64,000 nucleotides of DNA from Bacteroidetes bacterium UBA4416 (GTDB taxonomy: Bacteria; Bacteroidota; Bacteroidia; B-17B0; Aurantibacillaceae). Below, in pieces: positions 35,295 to 43,241 of the stretch. Numbering within the stretch: the first letter of the stretch is position 1; each line of letters begins with the position of its first letter. The notes beneath the pieces were generated by a model that saw nothing but the letters and a program-made list of their open reading frames with translations, did not search any database and was not told where the DNA came from. A program made the position numbers and the translations under genes. The stretch covers positions 62,001 to 126,000 of the forward strand of contig DGQK01000023.1 of NCBI GenBank assembly GCA_002390745.1. The letters are read 5' to 3'.

Positions 35295-36155
35295 ATGGTA
35301 GTATCACCGTCTGAAGACACCAGGCATAAAATTATCTCCTGGGGGATTTCGGTAGCCATCTTCGCATTGCTGCTGTTATTCTTTATCTTTTTTATCATCG
35401 TGACACCCAATCCTCCTTTCCCGGTAACGGAAGCCGGCGGCGGGGGCGGGCTGGAGTTCAACATTGGTAACATGATCGAAGGCACGGGCAATGTGGATCC
35501 CAGCAATGGCATCGGCGAAGCGGTGAAAGTAGTGGAAAGCACGCAGGCCGTACAGGCTGCACCACAGAACAATTCGGAAGAGTACGTCACTTCTGATAAC
35601 GGCGAAGAATCCGATATTAAAAAGAACGATACTAAAAATACACAAACAGTGGTGATCCCGGTGAAGCCAAAAGAGAAAACGATGGCGGAGAAAATTGCGG
35701 AAGCCGCTAAGAAAAACCAGGGCAAAAGCTCCGGCGGCGATGGCAACAGCGGGCAGGCCGGCGACGATGGCCGCCCCGATGGAAAACCGGGAGTGCATGG
35801 TGAAGGCGGAACCGGTGGTGGGGAAGGCTCTGATAACGGTCCGGGTAAGGGCCCCGGACACGGGCCCGGAACCGGCGGTGGGCCGGGCGGTTATGGCTAC
35901 AGCCTTACCGGGCGCGCGATCGTAACGCCTCCTCCGATCAGTAAAGACACCCAGGAAGAGGGAACGGTGGTGGTAGAGATCACCGTGGACAAAACCGGGA
36001 AAGTGATCAAAGCGGAACCTACGGGCCGCGGTACTAACACCAACAGCCCGATCCTGAAAACCAAAGCACGCCAGGCGGCCCTGGCGACGAAGTTCAACGT
36101 AAGCGGAGAATTTGAAGAGCAAAAAGGAACGATTACCATTGTCTTTAAATTTTGA
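35295..36155 (+). CDS. tonB: TonB-type energy transducer
   Basis: The 286-residue protein has one membrane helix (about 17-38), a Gly/Pro/Asp-rich extended spacer (about 130-205, with repeated GPG and GGG) and a C-terminal TonB-like domain (TVVVEITVDKTGKVIKAEP ... TIVFKF). The spacer replaces the usual Pro-Lys/Pro-Glu rod. It links ExbBD to outer-membrane TonB-dependent receptors. A different TonB-type gene lies at 61766, so this strain has at least two. Confidence 0.88.
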   Translation: MVVSPSEDTRHKIISWGISVAIFALLLLFFIFFIIVTPNPPFPVTEAGGGGGLEFNIGNMIEGTGNVDPSNGIGEAVKVVESTQAVQAAPQNNSEEYVTSDNGEESDIKKNDTKNTQTVVIPVKPKEKTMAEKIAEAAKKNQGKSSGGDGNSGQAGDDGRPDGKPGVHGEGGTGGGEGSDNGPGKGPGHGPGTGGGPGGYGYSLTGRAIVTPPPISKDTQEEGTVVVEITVDKTGKVIKAEPTGRGTNTNSPILKTKARQAALATKFNVSGEFEEQKGTITIVFKF

Positions 36156-36205
36156 AATCGCTGTCCGTTAAGTCCCACAGGTCTTATAGCTGTTTTTTAT
36201 AAAGG

Positions 36206-37498
36206 ATGACCTACAAACAAACCCTCGACTACCTTTTCACCAAACTGCCCATGTACCAGCGCGTGGGTGCAGCTGCTTACAAAGCCAACCTTGATAATAC
36301 CCTGGCCATTTGCGCAGCGCTTGGCAATCCCGAAAAAAAACTAAAGTGTATTCACATTGCCGGCACCAATGGCAAGGGCTCTTCGTCGCACATGCTGGCA
36401 GCCATTCTCCAGCAGGCAGGCTATAAAACAGGTTTGTATACCTCGCCCCACCTCACGGATTTCAGGGAGCGCATCAAAGTGAACGGGAAACTGATCCCAC
36501 AGGCGGAAGTGGTAAAGTTTGTAGAAGCCTACAAAGAGCCTTTTGAAAAAATAGAGCCTTCGTTTTTTGAGTGGACGGTTGGCCTGGCCTTCGATCACTT
36601 CGTAAAGGAAGAAGTGGACATCGCCGTCATCGAAGTGGGGCTGGGAGGAAGACTGGACTCTACGAATGTGATCAGTCCGGTGGCCTGCCTCATCACCAAC
36701 ATCGGCATGGATCACATGAACCTACTGGGCGATACGCTTCCAAAGATCGCCACCGAAAAAGCAGGCATCATCAAAGCCCGTGTGCCGGTTGTTATCAGCC
36801 AGACGCAGCTCGAGGTGATCTCGGTTTTCAACAACACGGCCAAAGAGCTGAAGGCACCAATAGAATTCGCTGATAAAAATTTTAAAGTACAATCCTACAC
36901 TTACAACGCCGATACGCTCACAGTGACTATGCTGCATAAAAAAACAAATGAGGCACACAGCTATGAGCTTGATCTGCAGGGAAGCTACCAGCTAAAGAAT
37001 CTGCCCGGGGTGCTCAATATGGTGGACGTGCTCAGGGGCAAGGGTTTCATGATCGAGGAGAAGGAAGTGAGCAGCGCCCTGAAGCAGGTGCAAAAAATGA
37101 CCGGGCTGCGGGGCCGCTGGCAAACCCTCTCTGAAAAGCCATTGGTGATTGCCGATACAGGCCATAATGAAGACGGGATCCGGGAAGTAATGGATAATAT
37201 TAAGCGCTACCCCTTTAATAAGCTGCACATCGTGTTGGGTATGGTCAATGATAAAGAGCTGGGGAAGATCCTGAAATTATTGCCGAAGGACGCTACCTAC
37301 TACTTTTGTAAAGCGTCTGTCCCAAGAGCCCTGGACGAAACCGAGCTGAGCACTTTGGCTAAAAAAGCAGGACTCACAGGCACCACGTTTAAAACCGTTC
37401 CCGAAGCCCTGGTTAAAGCCAAAAAGCAGGCAAAGGCCAAAGACCTGATCTTTGTGGGGGGGAGCACTTTTACCGTAGCAGATGCACTCGCTGAATAG
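36206..37498 (+). CDS. folC: Bifunctional folylpolyglutamate / dihydrofolate synthase
   Basis: The 430-residue protein is a Mur-ligase-type ATPase: P-loop HIAGTNGKGSSS near residue 50, TSPHLTDFRERI, the AVIEVGLGGRLDSTN motif and a C-terminal domain with IADTGHNEDG and LGMVNDKE. It adds glutamates to folate and makes dihydrofolate from dihydropteroate. It is the last gene of the exbB operon, 50 bases after tonB, and is followed by a strong hairpin. Confidence 0.95.
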   Translation: MTYKQTLDYLFTKLPMYQRVGAAAYKANLDNTLAICAALGNPEKKLKCIHIAGTNGKGSSSHMLAAILQQAGYKTGLYTSPHLTDFRERIKVNGKLIPQAEVVKFVEAYKEPFEKIEPSFFEWTVGLAFDHFVKEEVDIAVIEVGLGGRLDSTNVISPVACLITNIGMDHMNLLGDTLPKIATEKAGIIKARVPVVISQTQLEVISVFNNTAKELKAPIEFADKNFKVQSYTYNADTLTVTMLHKKTNEAHSYELDLQGSYQLKNLPGVLNMVDVLRGKGFMIEEKEVSSALKQVQKMTGLRGRWQTLSEKPLVIADTGHNEDGIREVMDNIKRYPFNKLHIVLGMVNDKELGKILKLLPKDATYYFCKASVPRALDETELSTLAKKAGLTGTTFKTVPEALVKAKKQAKAKDLIFVGGSTFTVADALAE

Positions 37499-37511
37499 TC
37501 ATGACGATAAG

Positions 37512-37555
37512 AAAACTCCCGTTACAACAGGATTGTAACGGGAGTTTTTGTTTTT
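37512..37555. terminator. Bidirectional terminator between folC and the globin gene
   Basis: ACTCCCGTTACAA pairs perfectly with TTGTAACGGGAGT around a short loop; A-runs on the left and T-runs on the right make it work for both converging genes. Confidence 0.9.
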
Positions 37556-37566
37556 ATCCGGGTTCA

Positions 37567-38058
37567 TTAATGTCCGACAATATCCGAACGCATTGGCAGA
37601 AGAATTGTTGCCAGTTCGTTTTGTTCGGAAGCCGGTACGTTGTAGAACGTCATGGCTTTTACCAATTGACCCACCAAAGTATCGAATTCGGCATTGGTAA
37701 TGTTCATGCCCTGGTGAGCCTGCAGCATTGTTACGCCTTTGTATTGGCAAGGCCCACCGCTACCTGCACAGATCTGGTCGATGAGGTTGAAGCGAAACAC
37801 ACGCAGGCGGTTTGGATCGGACGCTGTGGCGGCAAAGCGCGGGCCAATGAAGCTGTTGGTAGCACAGTTGTTGATGAACTTATCCGTAACAAGGGTAATG
37901 GCCGACACACCGCCCAAACGGGTATATAGGCTTGGAGGCCCGGGAGGAGGCGTATTATCGACATACACTGTTTCGGTTACTGTTTTCTTTTTGCAGGCGG
38001 TAATGCCGGCGAGTGAAGCGACTACTGTAGCGGCTAACACAAAGGTGATTTTTTTCAT
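37567..38058 (-). CDS. Lipoprotein-type group I truncated haemoglobin
   Basis: The 163-residue protein has a signal peptide with lipobox GITAC (Cys 22) and then a globin of the truncated group I kind: SLYTRLGGVSAITLVTDKFI, YKGVTMLQAHQGMNI with proximal His H115, and a C-terminal helix. Truncated haemoglobins bind O2 or NO. Most are cytoplasmic; the lipid-anchor signal places this one outside the cytoplasm, where haem loading would follow export. Extra Cys residues at 65, 97 and 104 are notable. The gene is separate from folC by a bidirectional terminator and followed on this strand by nothing else. Confidence 0.85.
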   Translation of the reverse strand: MKKITFVLAATVVASLAGITACKKKTVTETVYVDNTPPPGPPSLYTRLGGVSAITLVTDKFINNCATNSFIGPRFAATASDPNRLRVFRFNLIDQICAGSGGPCQYKGVTMLQAHQGMNITNAEFDTLVGQLVKAMTFYNVPASEQNELATILLPMRSDIVGH

Positions 38059-38081
38059 AGGATTGATTTATTGGTTAGAGG

Positions 38082-38504
38082 TTAAGAGCGAAAACACAGA
38101 GCCTCTTTGAGGCCAAGCATAAAATAGGTAATGCCTCCTACCGGGCATCCGCCCGATTTTACAGGTATGGCTTTTTCCGTCACCGGATGTTGGAGCAACG
38201 TAGTCAGAGACTCCTGCAATTGATCGGAAGAAAGCATATCGGTATAGAAAATAATGCCGGCGATCTTTGTGCCTGTGTTGATGGAACAGCTGGATACACC
38301 TTTGATGAGGCTTATTTTCTTTTCTAGGGAGGATACATCATCCAGTGGGGCTGCAGAAATATCGTAGCTCATAAAGCGAGTATCTCCTACAATTTTTTCA
38401 GTATAAGTACGCTCATTCCAGTTGGCCCATAATAATAAGCTGAGGAAGAGGATGCATGTGGTCCCAAGAAGTACCTTTCCGATCTTTAGCAATGACTTTT
38501 TCAT
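38082..38504 (-). CDS. Membrane-anchored protein with HMA-like fold, unknown
   Basis: From ATG 38504 the protein is 140 residues, with an N-terminal membrane helix (VLLGTTCILFLSLLLWANW) and a soluble region whose predicted strand-helix order (SSLEKKISLIKGVSSCSIN ... AGIIFYTDMLSSDQLQESL) resembles heavy-metal-associated domains but without CxxC. It lies 23 bases upstream of the globin gene on the same strand, so the two are probably co-transcribed. I do not know its function. Confidence 0.65.
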   Translation of the reverse strand: MKKSLLKIGKVLLGTTCILFLSLLLWANWNERTYTEKIVGDTRFMSYDISAAPLDDVSSLEKKISLIKGVSSCSINTGTKIAGIIFYTDMLSSDQLQESLTTLLQHPVTEKAIPVKSGGCPVGGITYFMLGLKEALCFRS

Positions 38505-38715
38505 AACACGTGATTTTGTACAGATACGTGCATTAAACAAGAGCGGATTTTCTGAAACTGTTAAATTTTTGGAGTTGCGAATAAGATGGACGTTTGACAG
38601 GGCCCGTTATTCCCAAAGGCATTAATACATTCCCCGCTTTTTTTTATGGGAATAATCACCTATCTTTCGTAAAAATAACGGCTCCATCAAAAAAGTCACG
38701 TATACTCAGGAAGAG

Positions 38716-39243
38716 TTGATTGTACTGATCAGGGAAAAGAACCAGAAAGCTTTTTCGTATCTGTATGATAACTACTCGAAAGCACTCTTCAGTATTATCT
38801 ATCATATCGTCAACGACCAGGAAGAGGCTGAAGATGTCTTACAAACTGTATTTGTTAAAATCTGGAACAATTTTGCTTCTTACGATGAGGCAAAAGGGCG
38901 GCTGTATACCTGGATGCTGAATATTGCCCGGAATATGGCCATAGACAGCACGCGCTCCAAACACGAAAAAGTTAAAAATAAAATCCAGGAGGTAAGCGAT
39001 ACCGTATATCACCGAAACAGCATGTTTGCCGAAAACAGTTCCCACGAAAATATCGGCCTGCAAAACATCATCGCAGGCCTGAAGGAAGATCATCAGCAGA
39101 TCATCGATCTGGCATATTTCCAGGGATACACGCAGGAAGAGATTTCTCAAAAGCTGAATATCCCGCTGGGAACGGTGAAAACAAAGGTGCGGCAGGCGAT
39201 CATGACGTTAAGGGAGCTAACAAAAAAAGAATTATTGCAGTGA
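38716..39243 (+). CDS. ECF-type RNA polymerase sigma factor
   Basis: The protein has sigma2 (NQKAFSYLYDNYSKALFSII, EAEDVLQTVFVKIW) and sigma4 (GYTQEEISQKLNIPLGTVKTKVRQA) regions of an ECF sigma factor, 175 residues from TTG 38716. Family members normally begin a few residues before YTQEEL, and the frame here encodes KKVTYTQEEL upstream without ATG, GTG or TTG; the true start may be a rare codon such as ATC 38686. The anti-sigma gene overlaps its stop by 4 bases (GTGA), as expected for a regulated pair. A TATCTTTC sequence at 38661-38668 may be its -7 element. Confidence 0.93.
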   Translation: MIVLIREKNQKAFSYLYDNYSKALFSIIYHIVNDQEEAEDVLQTVFVKIWNNFASYDEAKGRLYTWMLNIARNMAIDSTRSKHEKVKNKIQEVSDTVYHRNSMFAENSSHENIGLQNIIAGLKEDHQQIIDLAYFQGYTQEEISQKLNIPLGTVKTKVRQAIMTLRELTKKELLQ

Positions 39244-40049
39244 ACGTAGAGCAGATCATATCCTCAGGCTTACTGGAGAGCTATGTATTGGGCATGACTA
39301 CAGAGGAGGAAGCTTCTATGGTCAGGGATTTGTGCGCGAAACATCCGGAGCTGGTGAAAGAGATAGAGCTTATCGAGGCATCGCTGAGCGGCCTGGTGCC
39401 GGAGCATACGCCGCCGTTGCGCAATGACCTGAAGCAAACGATCGCATCACAGCTTAGCTTCAGCGAGGAAAGGCTTGAGCCTGCGGTTATTCCTCTGAAT
39501 GCCCCGGAGGCAGGTTCGAACCTCAATTTTTACAGGATCGGGATCGCGGCGAGTGTGGCCCTCCTGATCGGTTGCGGCATGTATATCTATTCCCTGCAAA
39601 CCAGGATCGCGGATATAGAAAACCGCCTGGCTGACGCCAGCGCTTCCAAAACCATGCTTGCCTTCGAAATGGAAGCGCAGAAAGAATCCATGAATAAACT
39701 CGCGGCTAATTTCAGCATCGTATCAGATCCCGGAATGAAAGCCATTCCGCTGAGTGGCCTGAACTCGCTGGCTTCCAAATCCGCTATGGTACACTGGAAC
39801 CCATCCACACAGGAATTATATTTCAATGCCAGCGCCCTGCCGCCAAGCCCCGAATCCAAACAATACCAGCTTTGGGCCATTGTGGACGGAAAGCCTGTGG
39901 ATGCCGGCGTGATCGACCTGGAAAACGGCGTTGCCTTTCAAAAAATGAAGCTCATTGCCGGCGCCAAAGCCTTTGCCGTAACCATCGAAAATAAGGGCGG
40001 AAGCCCCAGCCCCTCCCTCGATACCATGTGTCTTTTAGGCAATGTGTAG
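39240..40049 (+). CDS. RskA-type anti-sigma factor
   Basis: The 269-residue protein starts at GTG 39240, overlapping the sigma stop by 4 bases. It has an N-terminal cytoplasmic anti-sigma domain (ESYVLGMTTEEEASMVRDLC), one membrane helix (about 100-118), a coiled region and a C-terminal RskA domain (YQLWAIVDGKPVDAGVID ... AFAVTIENKGGSP). It should hold the sigma factor inactive until an envelope signal. The signal is unknown; the small secreted protein at 40290 could be part of the regulon. Confidence 0.93.
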   Translation: MNVEQIISSGLLESYVLGMTTEEEASMVRDLCAKHPELVKEIELIEASLSGLVPEHTPPLRNDLKQTIASQLSFSEERLEPAVIPLNAPEAGSNLNFYRIGIAASVALLIGCGMYIYSLQTRIADIENRLADASASKTMLAFEMEAQKESMNKLAANFSIVSDPGMKAIPLSGLNSLASKSAMVHWNPSTQELYFNASALPPSPESKQYQLWAIVDGKPVDAGVIDLENGVAFQKMKLIAGAKAFAVTIENKGGSPSPSLDTMCLLGNV

Positions 40050-40055
40050 AAGCCA

Positions 40056-40200
40056 TCTCAAAAATAGGTTTTTAGACTATTTGCACAGGATTTTTCATTC
40101 AGACAAGGCTCTTTTCGAAGCTCATACGCTCGCAGTCTGGATGAGAAAGGAAACGAAACATGAATGGAAAAGACACGCAAAGAGGCAACAGGTATTTTTC
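40056..40200 (+). repeat. Possible degenerate inverted-repeat element
   Basis: Between the anti-sigma gene and the 93-residue protein, TTTCATTCAGAC (about 40089-40100) can pair with GTCTGGATGAGAAA (about 40136-40149), and the outer ends AAAAATAGG and ATTTTTCC are partly complementary. It looks like a decayed interspersed element; one copy only in this window. Confidence 0.35.
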
Positions 40201-40289
40201 CAGTTAAAATCAGTTCCCATTGCTTCCGGTTTGAATTATTTATATATTTATATAAACGTAATTACAGAACCTAAAATCAAAAAGACCTC

Positions 40290-40571
40290 ATGAAAAAAGC
40301 AATCCTTAGCATCGCTGTAGTAGCTCTCGCAGTATCAACCGCCTTCAGCGCAGTAACTATCCGTTACCAGAACAAAGATTCCAAATCGGTAACCTTCAAA
40401 GTGAAAATCGACGGTAGTACAAAAGAAGTAACGTTCGACGGTAGCAAAACCTCCAGTGTAACGATCCAGGGTGGTGCTACAGAAGCTGTCCTCATCACAA
40501 GCTGTGGCGAAGTAAAAGTAAAAACCGGCGCCAACATCGAAATTAAAGACGGCTGTATTAAGATCAACTAA
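40290..40571 (+). CDS. Small secreted protein downstream of the sigma/anti-sigma pair
   Basis: The 93-residue protein has a clear signal peptide (MKKAILSIAVVALAVSTAFS) and a mature beta-rich domain (VTIRYQNKDSKSVTFKVKID ... VKTGANIEIKDGCIKIN) with two Cys that could bond. I do not recognise a family. It is 240 bases after the anti-sigma gene and ends in its own terminator, so it may be a highly expressed single gene. Confidence 0.8.
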   Translation: MKKAILSIAVVALAVSTAFSAVTIRYQNKDSKSVTFKVKIDGSTKEVTFDGSKTSSVTIQGGATEAVLITSCGEVKVKTGANIEIKDGCIKIN

Positions 40572-40591
40572 GACTAAAGGAAATTTTCCGG

Positions 40592-40624
40592 AGCCATTCA
40601 CTCATCAGTGGATGGCTTTTTTAA
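40592..40624 (+). terminator. Terminator after the 93-aa secreted protein
   Basis: AGCCATTCACT (40592-40602) pairs with AGTGGATGGCT (40607-40617), one G-T pair, followed by six T. Confidence 0.85.
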
Positions 40625-40764
40625 TGGGCTCCGGTTTCAAAGCGCCACCTACACGAACCGGGCTTTCCGGTTTATAAACCACAATAGGCACATAGCAAAA
40701 AAAATCGCAGAGATTTGCTCCGGTCTGTATCGATTCTAAAAACAGGCGGTATCAGCAGTTCTGC

Positions 40765-41145
40765 CTAGGATGCCTGTGCATGTTTCGCCACATGCTCCAT
40801 CAGCGAGCACATCACCGTTTCAATTTGCTGATATTCCGAAACCTCGTTGCTGAGGTATACAAACATGATGTCGAGTTTCCGGTTTTCCAGCGATGCGTAG
40901 AGCTTGTGCTTGTTGAGACGGTACACCTCGCGCATGCGGCGGCGTATAGTATTGCGCTTGTTGGCACGCCGGTGTTTTTTCTTGGGAACAATAAAAACCA
41001 CTCTCGCCGGGAAAGGGCTTTCGTAAACACTGGATTTGTAAATGACTTTTACAGGAAATGCACTTTTAGACTTTCCTCCCGAGAACAGGTCGTCCAGCGC
41101 TTTTTTGCTGCACAGGCGTTCGGTTTTATCAAAAGTAAAATCCAT
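40765..41145 (-). CDS. rnpA: Ribonuclease P protein component
   Basis: From ATG 41145 the protein is 126 residues, the usual size of RnpA. The central RNR signature is in HRRANKRNTIRRRMREVYR; the N-terminal TFDKTERLCSKKALDDLF and PARVVFIVPKKKHRRA stretches also fit. It binds the catalytic RNA for tRNA 5' maturation. The frame is open upstream into hemD, but MDFTFDKTERL is the family start. It is the last gene of the DUF5777-DUF4271-hemD-rnpA series, 67 bases after hemD. Confidence 0.95.
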   Translation of the reverse strand: MDFTFDKTERLCSKKALDDLFSGGKSKSAFPVKVIYKSSVYESPFPARVVFIVPKKKHRRANKRNTIRRRMREVYRLNKHKLYASLENRKLDIMFVYLSNEVSEYQQIETVMCSLMEHVAKHAQAS

Positions 41146-41212
41146 GAGAGAACTATCCTTGAGTTGAGCCTGGCTTATCCCAAAGCATCTCTGACTAGGG
41201 CAGTAAGCGTTA

Positions 41213-42481
41213 TTATCGTTTATTGGCTTCTTTGATATATGCATCCAGCGCTCCCGACATGCTTGGGTTTTTTGGATTTGGGGCATAAATATCGAGCCGG
41301 TAGCCGTGTTTGAGCAGGGTATTGGCAGTAGCCACACCAAAGCAGGCAATGCGCGTGTTCCCTTGTACAAAGTTCGGGAAGTTATGCTTCAGGGAGCGAA
41401 TCCCCGCAGGCGTAAAAAATACCAGCACATCGTAGTCGTTGAGGTTTTTGATATCCGAGAGGTCGGCACTTACCGTGCGGTACATAACTGCTTTCGTATA
41501 TTTGATGTTGAGGGCATCGAGGAAATCCACGATCTGCTCCTTTTGCACATCGGCGGCAGGCAGCAGGAATTTTTCATCCCTGTTCTTGCGGATCACGTCT
41601 ACCAGGTCCTGGATGGTCTGATGGCCGAAAAAGATCTTGCGTTTGCGGTACTGGATATATTTCTGAAGGTAATAAGCAGTAGCTTCGTTGATGCAGAAAT
41701 ACTTCATGGATTCAGGCACGGTCACACGCATTTCGTTGCACATCCTGAAAAAATGATCCACGGCCATGCGGCTGGTGAGGATTACCGCCTTATGCTCTAA
41801 AATATCGATGCGTTGCGCCCTGAAATCCTTTACCGGGAGCCCTTCAATTTTGATGAACTGGCGGAAGGTTTCGATAAGGCTGTATTTATTGGCAAGATCG
41901 TAGTAAGGGTTTTTCTCCGTTTCCGGTTTTGGTTGTGAGATCAGCAGTGTTTTTACTTTGGTTTTCGGATGGTTGGAAACCTCGATCACCGGCTGGGGCG
42001 CTACGGCCACCAGCTGTTTTTTGGTTTTCACGCCAACTTTCACCATTTTTTCAGTGCTGGCTACCGGCTTCGGGGCTTCGGCAGCAGGCGTCACTTCCGG
42101 CTGTACGGCCTTCTTGATCTTTGGCATGGCCACCGGTACGGAAGCTTCCTTCCGGGCAGGCGCAGCGGCTTTTTTTACGGCAGGCTTGACCGCTTTTTTG
42201 GCAGCAGCCTTGGCAACCGCCTTTTTAGGAGCCGCTTTTTTAGCTGGAGCCGCCGCTTTCTTCACCGCTTTTTTCGGTGCTGCTTTCGGCGAGGCTTTTT
42301 TAATAGTGGATTTGGTGGCTGAGTTTGTCGAAGCCTTGGCAGGAGATGTTTTTGACGTTGCCGTGCGTGTCGCCTTTTTTGCTTCACTCTTCGGGCTCTT
42401 TTTAGTCACCGTTACATTTTTTCCTTTGGTAGCATTCGCTTTTGAAGCTACTTTAACAGCCTTTTTTTTCTTGATAGCCAT
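41213..42481 (-). CDS. hemD: Uroporphyrinogen-III synthase with H1-like N-terminal extension
   Basis: The 422-residue protein has a HemD domain in its C-terminal 240 residues (about 180-420): IEGLPVKDFRAQRIDIL, VILTSRMAVDHFF, VMYRTVSADLSDI and VLVFFTPAGIRSLKHNF. This fold closes the tetrapyrrole ring of haem. The first 110 residues are a Lys/Ala/Pro tract with KKA/AKK repeats like histone H1, followed by a linker. Known HemD proteins need only about 250 residues, so the extension is an addition. It starts one base after DUF4271, as in other Bacteroidota, and is followed by rnpA. Confidence 0.93.
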   Translation of the reverse strand: MAIKKKKAVKVASKANATKGKNVTVTKKSPKSEAKKATRTATSKTSPAKASTNSATKSTIKKASPKAAPKKAVKKAAAPAKKAAPKKAVAKAAAKKAVKPAVKKAAAPARKEASVPVAMPKIKKAVQPEVTPAAEAPKPVASTEKMVKVGVKTKKQLVAVAPQPVIEVSNHPKTKVKTLLISQPKPETEKNPYYDLANKYSLIETFRQFIKIEGLPVKDFRAQRIDILEHKAVILTSRMAVDHFFRMCNEMRVTVPESMKYFCINEATAYYLQKYIQYRKRKIFFGHQTIQDLVDVIRKNRDEKFLLPAADVQKEQIVDFLDALNIKYTKAVMYRTVSADLSDIKNLNDYDVLVFFTPAGIRSLKHNFPNFVQGNTRIACFGVATANTLLKHGYRLDIYAPNPKNPSMSGALDAYIKEANKR

Positions 42482-42482
42482 A

Positions 42483-43232
42483 TTAAAAATTAACCAGTAA
42501 AAATTTTATCAGTACCAGGAGAGGTAAGATTTCAAGTGCGCAAAGGTACAAAAAAATATACAAAATTCCAACGTTTTGCTCAACTGCCGAGATAATAAAG
42601 CCCCTGATGAACCGCACAATGTAAAACGCCCCGCAGAGAATGAGGGCAGGGTAGAGGAACCATTCTGTAGGATATCTGGAAAATTGAATGCAGATGACCA
42701 ATGGGAGCAGCACAACTCCCAGTGTCTGGCAGGAAATAAAGACGTTGAAGATGTATTCGCGGTTGAGCTCCTGCTTCATTGCGCTGAAGCCTATGAAATA
42801 ACTGGATAAGAGCTTGACGATGTATACCAGCAGGATCAGGACAATGAAAAATAAAAATTGGCTCAAAGCCTGTAAGTCCTGTAGAATAAGCCCAAAATAA
42901 TTATTGGTGACAAGAAGCAGGAACGCCATCACAATAACGAAAGCCAGCGATAGCAGAACGGATGTGCTCTTCGTCAGGCGGTAGTCCTCGCGGTAAAGCT
43001 GCTTGGAAGCCTGATTGCTGTATACCGACAGGAAAACCTGCAGGAGCTTTTTGGAGTTTGTAAAGTTAAGGTAAACATAGATGCTGAAGACGAGGAACAG
43101 CAGCACAACAGGCCAGTAGGAAGGAGTGCCGCTCCTGAAAACGGGAGCGGCATCGATGGGCTGTAGCGCATGATCGCTAAAAAGGGAAACAGCTGTGCGC
43201 CTGATGGTATCGGTTGCTTGTAACAGGGGCAT
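42483..43232 (-). CDS. DUF4271-family membrane protein
   Basis: The 249-residue protein has about six membrane helices (for example SYWPVVLLFLVFSIYVYL, LFFIVLILLVYIVKLLSSY) after a short N-terminal region. It matches the DUF4271 family, which neighbours hemD in Bacteroidota, and lies one base upstream of hemD here. Its biochemical role is unknown. Confidence 0.9.
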   Translation of the reverse strand: MPLLQATDTIRRTAVSLFSDHALQPIDAAPVFRSGTPSYWPVVLLFLVFSIYVYLNFTNSKKLLQVFLSVYSNQASKQLYREDYRLTKSTSVLLSLAFVIVMAFLLLVTNNYFGLILQDLQALSQFLFFIVLILLVYIVKLLSSYFIGFSAMKQELNREYIFNVFISCQTLGVVLLPLVICIQFSRYPTEWFLYPALILCGAFYIVRFIRGFIISAVEQNVGILYIFLYLCALEILPLLVLIKFLLVNF

Positions 43233-43241
43233 GCTTACATC

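Noticed and set aside
40042..40293. 83-codon frame after the anti-sigma gene
   Set aside because: It overlaps both neighbours and a repeat-like region and has no signal, domain or start context.
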